The notes under the pieces are model-generated. The model did not search any database. It saw only the letters and a program-made list of their open reading frames with translations, and was not told where the DNA came from. Made by a program: the position numbers and the translations under genes. Positions 18,097 through 26,084 of a stretch of DNA of 64,000 bases are shown piece by piece. Source of the stretch: Virgibacillus_N oceani_A (GTDB taxonomy: Bacteria; Bacillota; Bacilli; Bacillales; Amphibacillaceae); NCBI GenBank assembly GCA_041521345.1, contig JBGOHB010000001.1; one strand, 5' to 3'. Position 1 is the first letter of the stretch, and each line of letters begins with the position of its first letter.

Positions 18097-18816
18097 TTAA
18101 ACCATTTTATTAAATTCTTTTTTTAATCGGCGAATTATTTTTTTCTCCAACCGTGAAATATATGATTGTGAAATACCTAACATGTCGGCAACATCTTTCT
18201 GGGTTTTTTCCTCTTTTCCGATTAATCCGAACCTGAGCTCCATGATTTGTTTTTCCCGGTCGTTCAGTTGGGAAAGCGCATCTTTCAACAGACTTTTGTC
18301 TACACTTATTTCCAAGTCTTTCGTAATGATATCCTCCTCAGTTCCAAGGACATCCGAGAGCAGCAGTTCATTCCCGTCCCAATCTATATTTAGCGGTTCA
18401 TCAAATGAGATTTCGGATTTTAATTTATTATTTCTGCGTAAATACATTAATATTTCATTCTCGATACATCTGGATGCATATGTTGCCAGCTTTATTTGTT
18501 TCTCTGGATTAAAGGTATTTACAGCCTTTATTAAACCGATTGTTCCAATACTAATTAAATCTTCAATATTTATTCCAGTATTTTCAAACTTGCGTGCAAT
18601 ATAAACAACTAACCGTAGATTCCGCTCAATCAGTACGGCTCTGGCTGACTTATCTCCTTCAGGGAGAAGTGTCAGTAATTCTTTCTCTTCCTCCTTGGAT
18701 AAAGGAGGCGGCAGTGCTTCACTTCCACCTATGTAGTATATTTCATCGGATTTGATCCCCAGCTTGATTTGTATTTTATACCACCATAGACGCAAACGTA
18801 ATTTTATTATTTTCAC
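18097..18816 (-). CDS. sigE: Early mother-cell sigma factor SigE (pro-SigE)
   Basis: The 239-residue precursor of the mother-cell sigma factor. The hydrophobic, basic pro-sequence (about the first 27 residues, with LWWYK and KSDEIYYIGG at the processing region) anchors it until SpoIIGA cleaves it after septation. Regions 2 and 4 are intact (IERNLRLVVYIARKFE, LATYASRCIENEILMYLRR, KTQKDVADMLGISQSYIS). The start is GTG with a GGGGAG site seven bases upstream. It follows spoIIGA by 14 bases, so both should be made from one Spo0A-controlled transcript. Confidence 0.98.
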   Translation of the reverse strand: MKIIKLRLRLWWYKIQIKLGIKSDEIYYIGGSEALPPPLSKEEEKELLTLLPEGDKSARAVLIERNLRLVVYIARKFENTGINIEDLISIGTIGLIKAVNTFNPEKQIKLATYASRCIENEILMYLRRNNKLKSEISFDEPLNIDWDGNELLLSDVLGTEEDIITKDLEISVDKSLLKDALSQLNDREKQIMELRFGLIGKEEKTQKDVADMLGISQSYISRLEKKIIRRLKKEFNKMV

Positions 18817-18830
18817 TCAGAATCTCCCCT

Positions 18831-19751
18831 TTATGCAGAATGTATTGCTGATAATTGAATCATTTGCGGCTGCAGCAGACAATGATAAGTCCTGTCTTTT
18901 ACCAGGTCCGCAAATTGAATTCCAACTAAAAAGTGACTGGTAACAATTTTTTTATTTTCATATAATATGGTGATCTCATCCGGTCTGACTGTAAGCAAAA
19001 ACATACTTGTTCCCTGAACGCCCTGATATGGAACAATTTGAATAAAGTTCTCCCATTCAGCAGGTATTTTACTAAAATCAAGATGGTCCTGCAGTTGTTT
19101 CAGAAGTTTCCACTCTTCTTCAGAGAACCATTGCTTTAAAAAGGGTTCATCACATATGATAACCGGCTTTTTCGTTATTGGGTCCAGAAGCTGATTTCCG
19201 CTGTCAATATAGCCGTGAGTAGAATAACTTTGCTGTTTTATTTTTAACGTCACAGGACATAGCTGGTCATAGCGTATTTTTTCTACGACATGCCTGTCCA
19301 TTCGTCGTTTTGTAAAGCCCCATACAAATGGAAACCCTATCACCACAAACAGCCAGCTGATCGGATCCCCAAACCCGTGATTAACGGTTAAAATGCCATT
19401 TGCCGTTATACTTACAGGCTGCTGGAATAGAAAGTGTATAGCAATTAAACCACCTCCTATCGAAAACGATACAAAGTAAAATAAAAAAAGCAATTTCACC
19501 GTTCGATAAAATGATTTATAACCAAATGAACAGTAAATGATTAGTATGGAATACATTAATTTGCCTGGTGCAGTAGTCAATAATGAATCAGGAAAGTAAA
19601 ATGATACAGGAACGATGAGTGACGCAACCAGGGCACCAAAAACGATTTTCTTTTTCCTTATGCTTTCTCTTGCCAAGGCTTGGGTCAAAAATAAGAGCAT
19701 CATATCCAATAAAAAGTTCAGCATCCATACAGCATCAAGGTAAATAGTCAA
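18831..19751 (-). CDS. spoIIGA: Sigma-E processing peptidase SpoIIGA
   Basis: This is a membrane-embedded aspartic protease of 306 residues that matures pro-SigE after a forespore signal (SpoIIR). The first ~145 residues hold five predicted membrane helices. The soluble half carries the catalytic YIDSGNQLLDP motif with Asp183, the position known to be essential in B. subtilis. It starts with TTG, preceded by AAAGGAAG at good spacing. The neighbouring sigE is its substrate. Upstream lie 655 bases without a gene, where the Spo0A-dependent promoter should be. Confidence 0.95.
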   Translation of the reverse strand: MTIYLDAVWMLNFLLDMMLLFLTQALARESIRKKKIVFGALVASLIVPVSFYFPDSLLTTAPGKLMYSILIIYCSFGYKSFYRTVKLLFLFYFVSFSIGGGLIAIHFLFQQPVSITANGILTVNHGFGDPISWLFVVIGFPFVWGFTKRRMDRHVVEKIRYDQLCPVTLKIKQQSYSTHGYIDSGNQLLDPITKKPVIICDEPFLKQWFSEEEWKLLKQLQDHLDFSKIPAEWENFIQIVPYQGVQGTSMFLLTVRPDEITILYENKKIVTSHFLVGIQFADLVKDRTYHCLLQPQMIQLSAIHSA

Positions 19752-20352
19752 AGGTATTCTTCCTTTCAGCTACAATCGATTATCTGGTTTACTATTTTAA
19801 TAAAGTACTAGATTACAATGAGAGATAAGAATCTGTTTCATACATATTAAAACAACAATACTTCCTCGGCAGTTAAAAAGAGTATAAGGGATATAAAGAG
19901 CAAAGTCTGTCTATTCTTGTATGCATAAAGCAACTAATTTTAGCTAGTTATTGAATAGTTTGTCACCCAGCACTTTATAAAAATGAGCTTTTCATTGGGC
20001 CTGAATGTTTTGTACTAGTTCAACTAAAGTTTATATTCTTTCTTCCCTGGTTTGGACTGCCAGGTATTCTATTCAATAATGCTTTTATCGGGAGATGAAC
20101 GTTAGAAGGTTTTTGTGAACTGTATACCTTGTAGCAAAAAATTAGTCAATTGAAGTTTTCGGAAGGCATTCTAGGGTACGTCATTTCGCAAAAAGTAGCT
20201 GTTGAGGAAACAGACAGACATTCTCAAATACTTCTTCACGCAAATTCCAGCTATTGAGGAATTGACAGGCATTCTCAGATACTTCTTTACTAAGAAATTG
20301 CGGTAAAGTAAATTATACTAAGCAACAGACTTGCAGGATTTTCTGACTCATA
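19752..20352. other. Gene-free spacer between ftsZ and spoIIGA
   Basis: About 600 bases with no plausible reading frame on either strand. It must include the spoIIGA promoter, but I could not find a confident Spo0A box (TGTCGAA) or -35/-10 pair. The only clear structure is a degenerate 52-base direct repeat near its left end (20188-20290), listed separately. In B. subtilis this position holds a protease gene (bpr); no remnant of it is recognisable here. Confidence 0.6.
20188..20290. repeat. Two-copy tandem direct repeat, 52-base period
   Basis: Copy 1 (20188-20239) and copy 2 (20240-20290) share GCAAA, AGCTRTTGAGGAA, GACAGRCATTCTCARATACTT and CTTYAC in the same order, with scattered substitutions. 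The copies abut directly. No protein repeat or hairpin explains them. Confidence 0.7.
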
Positions 20353-20394
20353 AAAAAAGAAGCAAGTGCCTCCAATTTAGCACTTGCTTCTTTC
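20353..20394 (-). terminator. Terminator of ftsA-ftsZ
   Basis: The minus strand shows GAAGCAAGTGC (20390-20380) and GCACTTGCTTC (20369-20359) as a perfect 11-base-pair stem with a 10-base loop, followed by TTTTTTT. It begins 17 bases after the ftsZ stop codon. Confidence 0.93.
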
Positions 20395-20406
20395 CTTTCA
20401 CTTTGA

Positions 20407-21546
20407 TTAGCGGTTTCGATTACGGTTTCGTAAAAATGTAGGGATATCCAGCTCGTCCTCTTGTTTCGGACGCTGTTGCTGAACAGGCTCTCTTTGTTCC
20501 CTTGGAATGTCATCATTTGCTCTTGTTGCCGCATGCTGCGTATGGTTGATTCCCGGACGATCCACTTTTGGACTTCTCGTCTGTTTGTTTGTGGATTCAT
20601 CAAATCCTGTTGCAATGACGGTTACAACGATTTCATCTTTTAAATTTTCATTAATGACGGAACCAAAAATAACATTAACTTCTTCATCTGCAGCAGAAGT
20701 AACCAGATCCGCCGCCTCCTGCACTTCATATAAACTTAGGTTAATCCCGCCTGTGATATTCATTAAAATACCGTGCGCTCCATCAATGGATGTTTCCAAT
20801 AAAGGAGAAGAGATTGCTTTTTTCGCGGCTTCTGTAGCTCTTGTTTCACCGGTAGCAACACCAATTCCCATTAGAGCGGATCCCTTATCAAACATAATTG
20901 TTTTTACATCCGCAAAATCCACATTAATCAAACCAGGTTTTGCAATCAGGTCAGAGATGCCCTGCACACCCTGTCTAAGTACATTATCCGCTTCCCGGAA
21001 GGCTTCAAGCATTGGTGTATTCTTATCCACGATTTCCAATAAGCGGTCATTAGGTATAACTATGAGCGTATCTACACTATTTTTTAATGATTCTATACCT
21101 GAAACCGCATGTGTAGAACGTCTTCTTCCTTCAAAGGAAAATGGACGTGTAACGACACCAACTGTCAGTGCGTTTAGATCTTTGGCCACCTGAGCAATGA
21201 CTGGCGCTGCACCGGTACCGGTACCTCCGCCCATACCAGCAGTGACAAAAATCATGTCAGCACCTTGCAGTACTTCCTCAAGCTGCTCCTTGCTTTCTTC
21301 GGCTGCTTTTTTGCCGACTTCCGGGTTAGCACCAGCACCCAGCCCGCGGGTCAGTTTGCTGCCAATTTGTAATTTCACTTCCGCTTTTGATAGATTTAAT
21401 GCCTGTGCATCTGTATTAACAGCTATGAATTCGACACCTTCAACCCCATGATCAATCATGCGGTTTACAGCGTTATTTCCGCCGCCGCCAACACCAATAA
21501 CTTTTATCGTTGCTAATTCCTCCATATTTGTATCAAACTCCAACAT
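20407..21546 (-). CDS. ftsZ: Cell-division tubulin FtsZ
   Basis: This GTPase of 379 residues polymerises into the Z ring. The tubulin signature GGGTGTG lies at 106-112, with the upstream GVGGGGNNAVNRM nucleotide loop at 18-30 and the catalytic NVDFADVKTIM (T7) loop near 208-218. After a glutamine-rich linker of roughly 50 residues comes the C-terminal peptide DELDIPTFLRNRNRNR, which binds FtsA, SepF and EzrA. AGGAGG precedes the ATG. It is the last gene of ftsA-ftsZ, closed by a strong terminator. Confidence 0.99.
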   Translation of the reverse strand: MLEFDTNMEELATIKVIGVGGGGNNAVNRMIDHGVEGVEFIAVNTDAQALNLSKAEVKLQIGSKLTRGLGAGANPEVGKKAAEESKEQLEEVLQGADMIFVTAGMGGGTGTGAAPVIAQVAKDLNALTVGVVTRPFSFEGRRRSTHAVSGIESLKNSVDTLIVIPNDRLLEIVDKNTPMLEAFREADNVLRQGVQGISDLIAKPGLINVDFADVKTIMFDKGSALMGIGVATGETRATEAAKKAISSPLLETSIDGAHGILMNITGGINLSLYEVQEAADLVTSAADEEVNVIFGSVINENLKDEIVVTVIATGFDESTNKQTRSPKVDRPGINHTQHAATRANDDIPREQREPVQQQRPKQEDELDIPTFLRNRNRNR

Positions 21547-21617
21547 ATTTCGTTCCTCCTAATATGCAAAATTACAAGTAACCCATAGCTAATTTCTATA
21601 AAGATTAAAATCGAATT

Positions 21618-22898
21618 TTAATCAAAGAAATACTTAAACATATTAGCTATTTTGGACTCTTTTTTCTTCTTTTCTTTTGGCGTATTTGTTTTTGGCTGTT
21701 TCGGATTTCGCTTCACTCTTTGTTCATTATCGTGAATTTGTACAGCAGGGAATAAATCTTTTCCTTGTATTTTCGCATTACGATAAGCAAATTGCAAGAT
21801 ACCTACGCCTGCTGTAAATAGAGGTTCTCTCACCCCGATATAATCAGGAATGGCAATGCGGACATTAGAACGGAAAATGTCCTGGGCAAGCTCCATCACC
21901 CCGGGCATTGTCATGGTACCGCCCGTTAACACGTAACCGCCCGGCAAGTCGTCAAAACCCATTTTTTTAATTTCATCATCCACATATGCATAAATTTCTT
22001 CCAGTCTGGCTTCGATGATATCAGCAACCTGCAGTTGATTATACGTCTGCTTTGAATTATTACCTATGGCTCCTACTTCAAAAACTTCATCTTCCTGTGC
22101 ATCATCATAATAAGCATGACCATAATTCTGTTTAATATCTTCCGCTTCTTCCGTGGAAGTTCGTAAACCTATCGATAGGTCTTTTGTAATATTGTCTCCG
22201 CCGAGATTAATTACACTGGTGGAAACGAGATGATCATTTTCAAAAACCGATAAAGTAGTACAGCCTCCACCGATTTCTATTAATGCTACACCCATATTCC
22301 TTTCATCATTGGATAGTGCAACAGTACCCGCAGCAAGCGGCTGAAGACAAATATCTGCAATTTCCAATTCAGCACGTTCTACACACTTCAAAATATTGTG
22401 TAAGAAGGTTTTAGAACAGGTGATTATTGTCCCTGCCATCTCCAATCGTACACCAATCATTCTGCGCGGATCGTTAATTTCATCCAGACCGTCTACGATA
22501 AATTGCTGTGGAACAACATCGATAATCTCACGTTCAGGAGGAATAGATACTACTTGAGCGCCATCAATGACTCTCGTAATATCCTCATCCGTAATTTCAC
22601 GATCTTCACTCTGAACAGCTACCACTCCATGACAAGGCTGCAATTGTACATGATTTCCATTGATTCCTACGACCACGCTGTCAATTTGCATACCTACCAT
22701 TCTTTCAGCCTGTTCAACAGCATTTCTAATTGAATGAACTGTCTGATCAATGTCCACGACTGCACCTTTTTTTAAGCCCTTGGACTTGGCTGTTCCAACG
22801 CCAATAATATTCAATGAATCATTTAATACTTCTCCAATGATTACTTTCACTTTTGTAGTTCCTATATCAAGACTTACCAAAATTTCACTATTATTCAA
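21618..22898 (-). CDS. ftsA: Cell-division actin homologue FtsA
   Basis: FtsA anchors FtsZ filaments to the membrane. It has the actin-like phosphate-1 motif VSLDIGTTKVKVIIGE at the N-terminus, the phosphate-2 region ALIEIGGGCTTLSVF near 207-221, and the C-terminal amphipathic helix SKIANMFKYFFD after a lysine-rich linker. It starts with TTG, preceded by GAGGGGGTG at eight-base spacing; no ATG gives a complete first motif. The sbp, ylxX and ylxW genes found upstream in B. subtilis are missing. The 273-base spacer upstream probably carries the promoter. Confidence 0.98.
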   Translation of the reverse strand: MNNSEILVSLDIGTTKVKVIIGEVLNDSLNIIGVGTAKSKGLKKGAVVDIDQTVHSIRNAVEQAERMVGMQIDSVVVGINGNHVQLQPCHGVVAVQSEDREITDEDITRVIDGAQVVSIPPEREIIDVVPQQFIVDGLDEINDPRRMIGVRLEMAGTIITCSKTFLHNILKCVERAELEIADICLQPLAAGTVALSNDERNMGVALIEIGGGCTTLSVFENDHLVSTSVINLGGDNITKDLSIGLRTSTEEAEDIKQNYGHAYYDDAQEDEVFEVGAIGNNSKQTYNQLQVADIIEARLEEIYAYVDDEIKKMGFDDLPGGYVLTGGTMTMPGVMELAQDIFRSNVRIAIPDYIGVREPLFTAGVGILQFAYRNAKIQGKDLFPAVQIHDNEQRVKRNPKQPKTNTPKEKKKKESKIANMFKYFFD

Positions 22899-23171
22899 AG
22901 AAAAGGCACCCCCTCGTTCGGTTCCACTATATGTATCTCACTCTATCTTAGTCATTAATACCTGATAATTTATTATTTTATAGTATATTGCTAGAAAAAG
23001 AAAATATATATATGTTGATCAAGCCAAAAACAGGAGATTTCTTTATAATTTAGGCATAATCTCATATTTTTACAAAACAATATTACTTATATATCAACTT
23101 ATCTCTCGCCGGATATACTTTTTTATATAACTTCGCATTGTCTGCGATTTATATGACTTTCATGGAAAAAA

Positions 23172-24005
23172 TCAATCATCTGCATCCTGATCAGATACTG
23201 TCTCATCATTTCCGCTTTCTGTTTCTATATCATCTTCTGTTTCATCCTCAGTTGATGGTTCATCGAATGATTCAAAATAAGCTCCTACGCCAATATGAAT
23301 AATACCTTGTGCTCCTTCATCTAGCTGGGCAGCAATAGAAGGATATACTTCCATTCTTTCAGCAAAATTTCTAATCGCACCATCCACTAAAAAACCATCA
23401 TTCATATATAATAATAATTTATTACTATCATCTTCAGCAGGTGTCCAGTGAATTTCAGAAATTAAATTACTTATATCTTTCGGGAGTTTTTCAAGCTCAC
23501 TTGACATTCTTTGTAAATACTCCTCATCATTAAAACCGAATATGATAGGAGCATCCCCATTTGGACTTGATTGATGCATTGATTCAAGTACTGTCCCATT
23601 TCCCAAAAGAGGCAAATAGCCGTTTCCATCTTCTACATACCCGACATGTTCATACTCTTCCAAGTTAATTTCCACTGTCCGGGGAAGTATTCGATTAAGC
23701 TCCGCAGACTCCACAATTGGATTATTCGTAATCCGTTCAACAATTTCGTCTCTGTTAATCGTCCAAATGTTGGTACTTGTTTCTAATTCACTATGTTCAA
23801 TTACTTCCTCATCCGTTAAAAAAGAATTGCCATTAACTTGAATGGTTTTTATATGACTCAAAGGCGACTGCAAATATACAATAATTGAAATCAAAAAGAA
23901 AAAAATAGAAAGATAAAATACAAGACGTCGATTCGCCTTTTTTTTACGGGCTTGTTTCAATTTTGGAATCCTGTCTTCGATTGAAACAATTTTCTTTTTA
24001 CTCAT
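23172..24005 (-). CDS. divIB: Cell-division protein DivIB (FtsQ)
   Basis: Bitopic divisome protein that forms a complex with FtsL and DivIC and helps activate septal peptidoglycan synthesis. After a basic cytoplasmic segment (KLKQARKKKANRR) comes one membrane helix, then a POTRA domain (LSHIKTIQVNGNSFLTDEEV onward), the beta domain and a very acidic tail rich in Glu and Asp. The frame opens at 24062, but the ATG at 24005 (MSKKKIVSIED) has AAGGAAG eight bases upstream and gives 277 residues. It is separated from spoVE by repeats and a terminator instead of murG-murB. Confidence 0.93.
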   Translation of the reverse strand: MSKKKIVSIEDRIPKLKQARKKKANRRLVFYLSIFFFLISIIVYLQSPLSHIKTIQVNGNSFLTDEEVIEHSELETSTNIWTINRDEIVERITNNPIVESAELNRILPRTVEINLEEYEHVGYVEDGNGYLPLLGNGTVLESMHQSSPNGDAPIIFGFNDEEYLQRMSSELEKLPKDISNLISEIHWTPAEDDSNKLLLYMNDGFLVDGAIRNFAERMEVYPSIAAQLDEGAQGIIHIGVGAYFESFDEPSTEDETEDDIETESGNDETVSDQDADD

Positions 24006-24174
24006 CCCCATTTCTTCCTTTGTAAAAAAATTACAGAAAGAGACACATATTGCTTTTATCATCTTTCATGTTATATGAATTATATCACATTTTCCCCTTA
24101 TAGTTATAGTCTGCATTACATAGTTTCCCATAAAAAAGTATATTAATTTTTACCAAATAGCTAATAGGACAAAA

Positions 24175-24214
24175 AATCACCCGAAATGGATCATTTTTTC
24201 CATTCCGGGTGATT
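24175..24214 (-). terminator. Terminator between spoVE/repeat region and divIB
   Basis: Minus-strand arms AATCACCCGGAATGGA (24214-24199) and TCCATTTCGGGTGATT (24190-24175) form a 16-position stem with one G-T pair and an 8-base loop, followed by TTTTTTG. It probably ends the long mraZ-to-spoVE transcription unit after it has passed through the repeat region. Confidence 0.88.
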
Positions 24215-24299
24215 AAAAAGCTCTAACAGATTGTTACTTATTCCAAAAAATCTATAAACTGTGACGTAACTATTCTTTATTTCCTAAGTCTCTAAGCAA

Positions 24300-24555
24300 C
24301 ACCTACCGTCAGGGGATCGCTTCGGGCGGATGCTTTCCGCGGGCACGGCCTCAGCCTCGGGCTAACAGGATGTTAGTCATGAAGGCGTTGCGACAGGACG
24401 TCGCGACTTTAGCCTTCCATCCACTCGACCGCTCTGCGCGGTCTTCGGACTCGTGCTGTTCCCGCAGGACAAGGAAGGCTGCGTCAGCATTACATCGCAC
24501 GAAGAAAATTGCATTATATTTTCGAGGAGTCACCGCCCTACGCTCACCCGTACTA
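24300..24555 (-). repeat. Family A intergenic element, incomplete and interrupted, inverted copy
   Basis: GC-rich block containing GATGCTTTCCGCGGGCACGG, CGCTCTGCGCGGTC, CTGTTCCCGCAGGA and GAGTCACCGCCCTACGCTC. These match, in reverse orientation, the ends of the complete family A copy 60 bases away. About 60 bases rich in AAGAAAATT/ATTTTC lie between CCCGCAGGA and GAGTCACC, as though the element was itself split by an insertion. Frames through it (24351-24737, 24370-24681) have no recognisable protein content. Boundaries are approximate. Confidence 0.55.
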
Positions 24556-24610
24556 GTGAGAGCACAATTGCTTCGGTCAATTGCACTAGTAATAGGTAGT
24601 AAACCAATTC

Positions 24611-24784
24611 CAGCGGAGGAAATACACGGAGACTCCTGCGGGAGGAATGGCCTCGGTGAGACCCCGCAGTGCGACAAATGAAGGCCGACTAAAACCGCCC
24701 TTTGCGGGCAACGTCGGCATACCCCTTGTCGGGGCAAGGAGGCTCACCAGCCACCCGCGGAAAGCGTAGTGTATTTCCGGAGCG
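24611..24784 (+). repeat. Family A intergenic element, complete copy 1
   Basis: The ends are inverted repeats: CGGAGGAAATACAC at the left and GTGTATTTCCGGAGCG at the right. Inside, GGTGAGACCCCGCAGTGCG and AGGAGGCTCACC form a second inverted pair (GGTGAG/CTCACC). The GC content is clearly above that of the neighbouring genes. The same nested layout recurs at 31561 and 49107. Confidence 0.85.
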
Positions 24785-24892
24785 TTAATCGGTACTCAAA
24801 CAACATTTAAAGTTACGCCGCAGTTTCCTTCTACTGAGAAGACAAAAAAACAATTTCATTTTAGAAATCAGCCTTTCAAAAAGAATTTTAAC

Positions 24893-26005
24893 TTACACTT
24901 TTGTATATTTGCTTATATTTAGCAGGATTCCCACCGAACATAAAGTCAGCGTAAGAGAGGAGCCTCCATAACTTAAAAATGGAAGGGTAATCCCTGTGAC
25001 GGGGATTAATCCAATGACAACACTTATATTAATCATTGCCTGCAAGATGAGCATGGATACAATTCCGAGGGCTAAGAACCCGGAAAACGCATCCGGTGCC
25101 TCTAAGGCGACTTTTATCCCTCTCCAAAATACAAGGGAAAATAATAGAATAACGAATGTTCCGCCTATAAAGCCTAATTCTTCTCCCAAAATGGCAAAAA
25201 TAAAATCCGTCTGTGGCTCCGGCAGATAAAAATACTTCTGCAGACTTCCTCCCAAACCAAGCCCCATCAGCCCGCCTGGTCCAATGGCATAAAGTGATTG
25301 AATGATTTGAAATCCGTCTCCTAACGGATCATCCCACGGGTTCAAAAATGCTGTTATTCTGCTAATTCGATACGGGGCTGAAGCGATTAAACCAACAAAA
25401 CCTGCCAGTCCCAGGGCAGCCAGTCCAAAAAAATGGGACATCTTTGCCCCTGCAGTAAAAATCATCAGCATACAAGTTAACACAAGTACCATACCTGTTC
25501 CCAAGTCCGGCTGAAGCATGATAAGTCCAAAGGCAGTGAAAACCAAAATAATAGAAGGGAAAAAACCTTTTTTAAATGAAGTAATATATTTTTGATTGGC
25601 GGCCAGAAAAGCTGCTAAGAAAATAATCAAACCAAGTTTCATAAACTCAGATGGCTGAATACTGAAAGCACCGACCCCAATCCAGCTTTGTGCTCCGCCG
25701 CGTACCATGCCAATGCCAGGAATCAAAACAAGAAAAAGTAACACGAAACAAGCTATTAAAATCCTTTTTGCATATTTTTTCCAAGTCGTATAAGGAATGA
25801 GCATAATAAAAAACATACTGATGATGCCTGCAACCGTGAAAAGAAGCTGTCTTTTCAAGTAAAATGCAGCATCTCCAAATTTATAATCAGACCATACGTA
25901 GGAGGAACTAAAGACCATAATTATGCCTATAATAAGCAGTGCAATAACAGATCCCATCAGGAGATAATCCGGTTTATTATGGTTTTTCAACGTTTTATCA
26001 AACAA
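24893..26005 (-). CDS. spoVE: SEDS-family peptidoglycan polymerase SpoVE (FtsW-like)
   Basis: A ten-helix SEDS glycosyltransferase of 370 residues that polymerises lipid II, partnered with a class B penicillin-binding protein (here SpoVD or PBP2B). Signatures include the conserved aspartate loop, PEPQTDFIFAILGEELGF near 258, and PFLSYGGSSL near 340. Position after murD identifies it as the dcw-cluster member (spoVE in B. subtilis; ftsW in species without sporulation). The start is TTG at 26005 with AGGGGTG five bases upstream. That ribosome site lies in the 3' arm of an inverted repeat, described separately. Confidence 0.92.
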   Translation of the reverse strand: MFDKTLKNHNKPDYLLMGSVIALLIIGIIMVFSSSYVWSDYKFGDAAFYLKRQLLFTVAGIISMFFIMLIPYTTWKKYAKRILIACFVLLFLVLIPGIGMVRGGAQSWIGVGAFSIQPSEFMKLGLIIFLAAFLAANQKYITSFKKGFFPSIILVFTAFGLIMLQPDLGTGMVLVLTCMLMIFTAGAKMSHFFGLAALGLAGFVGLIASAPYRISRITAFLNPWDDPLGDGFQIIQSLYAIGPGGLMGLGLGGSLQKYFYLPEPQTDFIFAILGEELGFIGGTFVILLFSLVFWRGIKVALEAPDAFSGFLALGIVSMLILQAMINISVVIGLIPVTGITLPFLSYGGSSLTLTLCSVGILLNISKYTKV

Positions 26006-26008
26006 TAT

Positions 26009-26045
26009 AACACCCCTTTTTTCGCGTACTGAAAATAGGGGTGTT
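26009..26045 (-). promoter_or_regulatory. Hairpin covering the spoVE ribosome-binding site
   Basis: In minus-strand order AACACCCCT (26045-26037) pairs perfectly with AGGGGTGTT (26017-26009) across a 19-base loop. The 3' arm is the Shine-Dalgarno of spoVE, five bases before its TTG. No T-run follows, so a terminator is unlikely. The structure would hide the ribosome site when formed. Confidence 0.6.
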
Positions 26046-26084
26046 GCTTCATGAATATATTGTATTTATGTTTACAACAAGCCC

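Noticed and set aside
20507..21193. 228-codon plus-strand frame opposite ftsZ
   Set aside because: Antisense shadow of ftsZ; serine-rich low-complexity translation and no ribosome site.
24351..24737. Open frames of 103 and 128 codons on both strands
   Set aside because: They lie within the family A repeat region, have no family resemblance, and arise from the locally high GC content.
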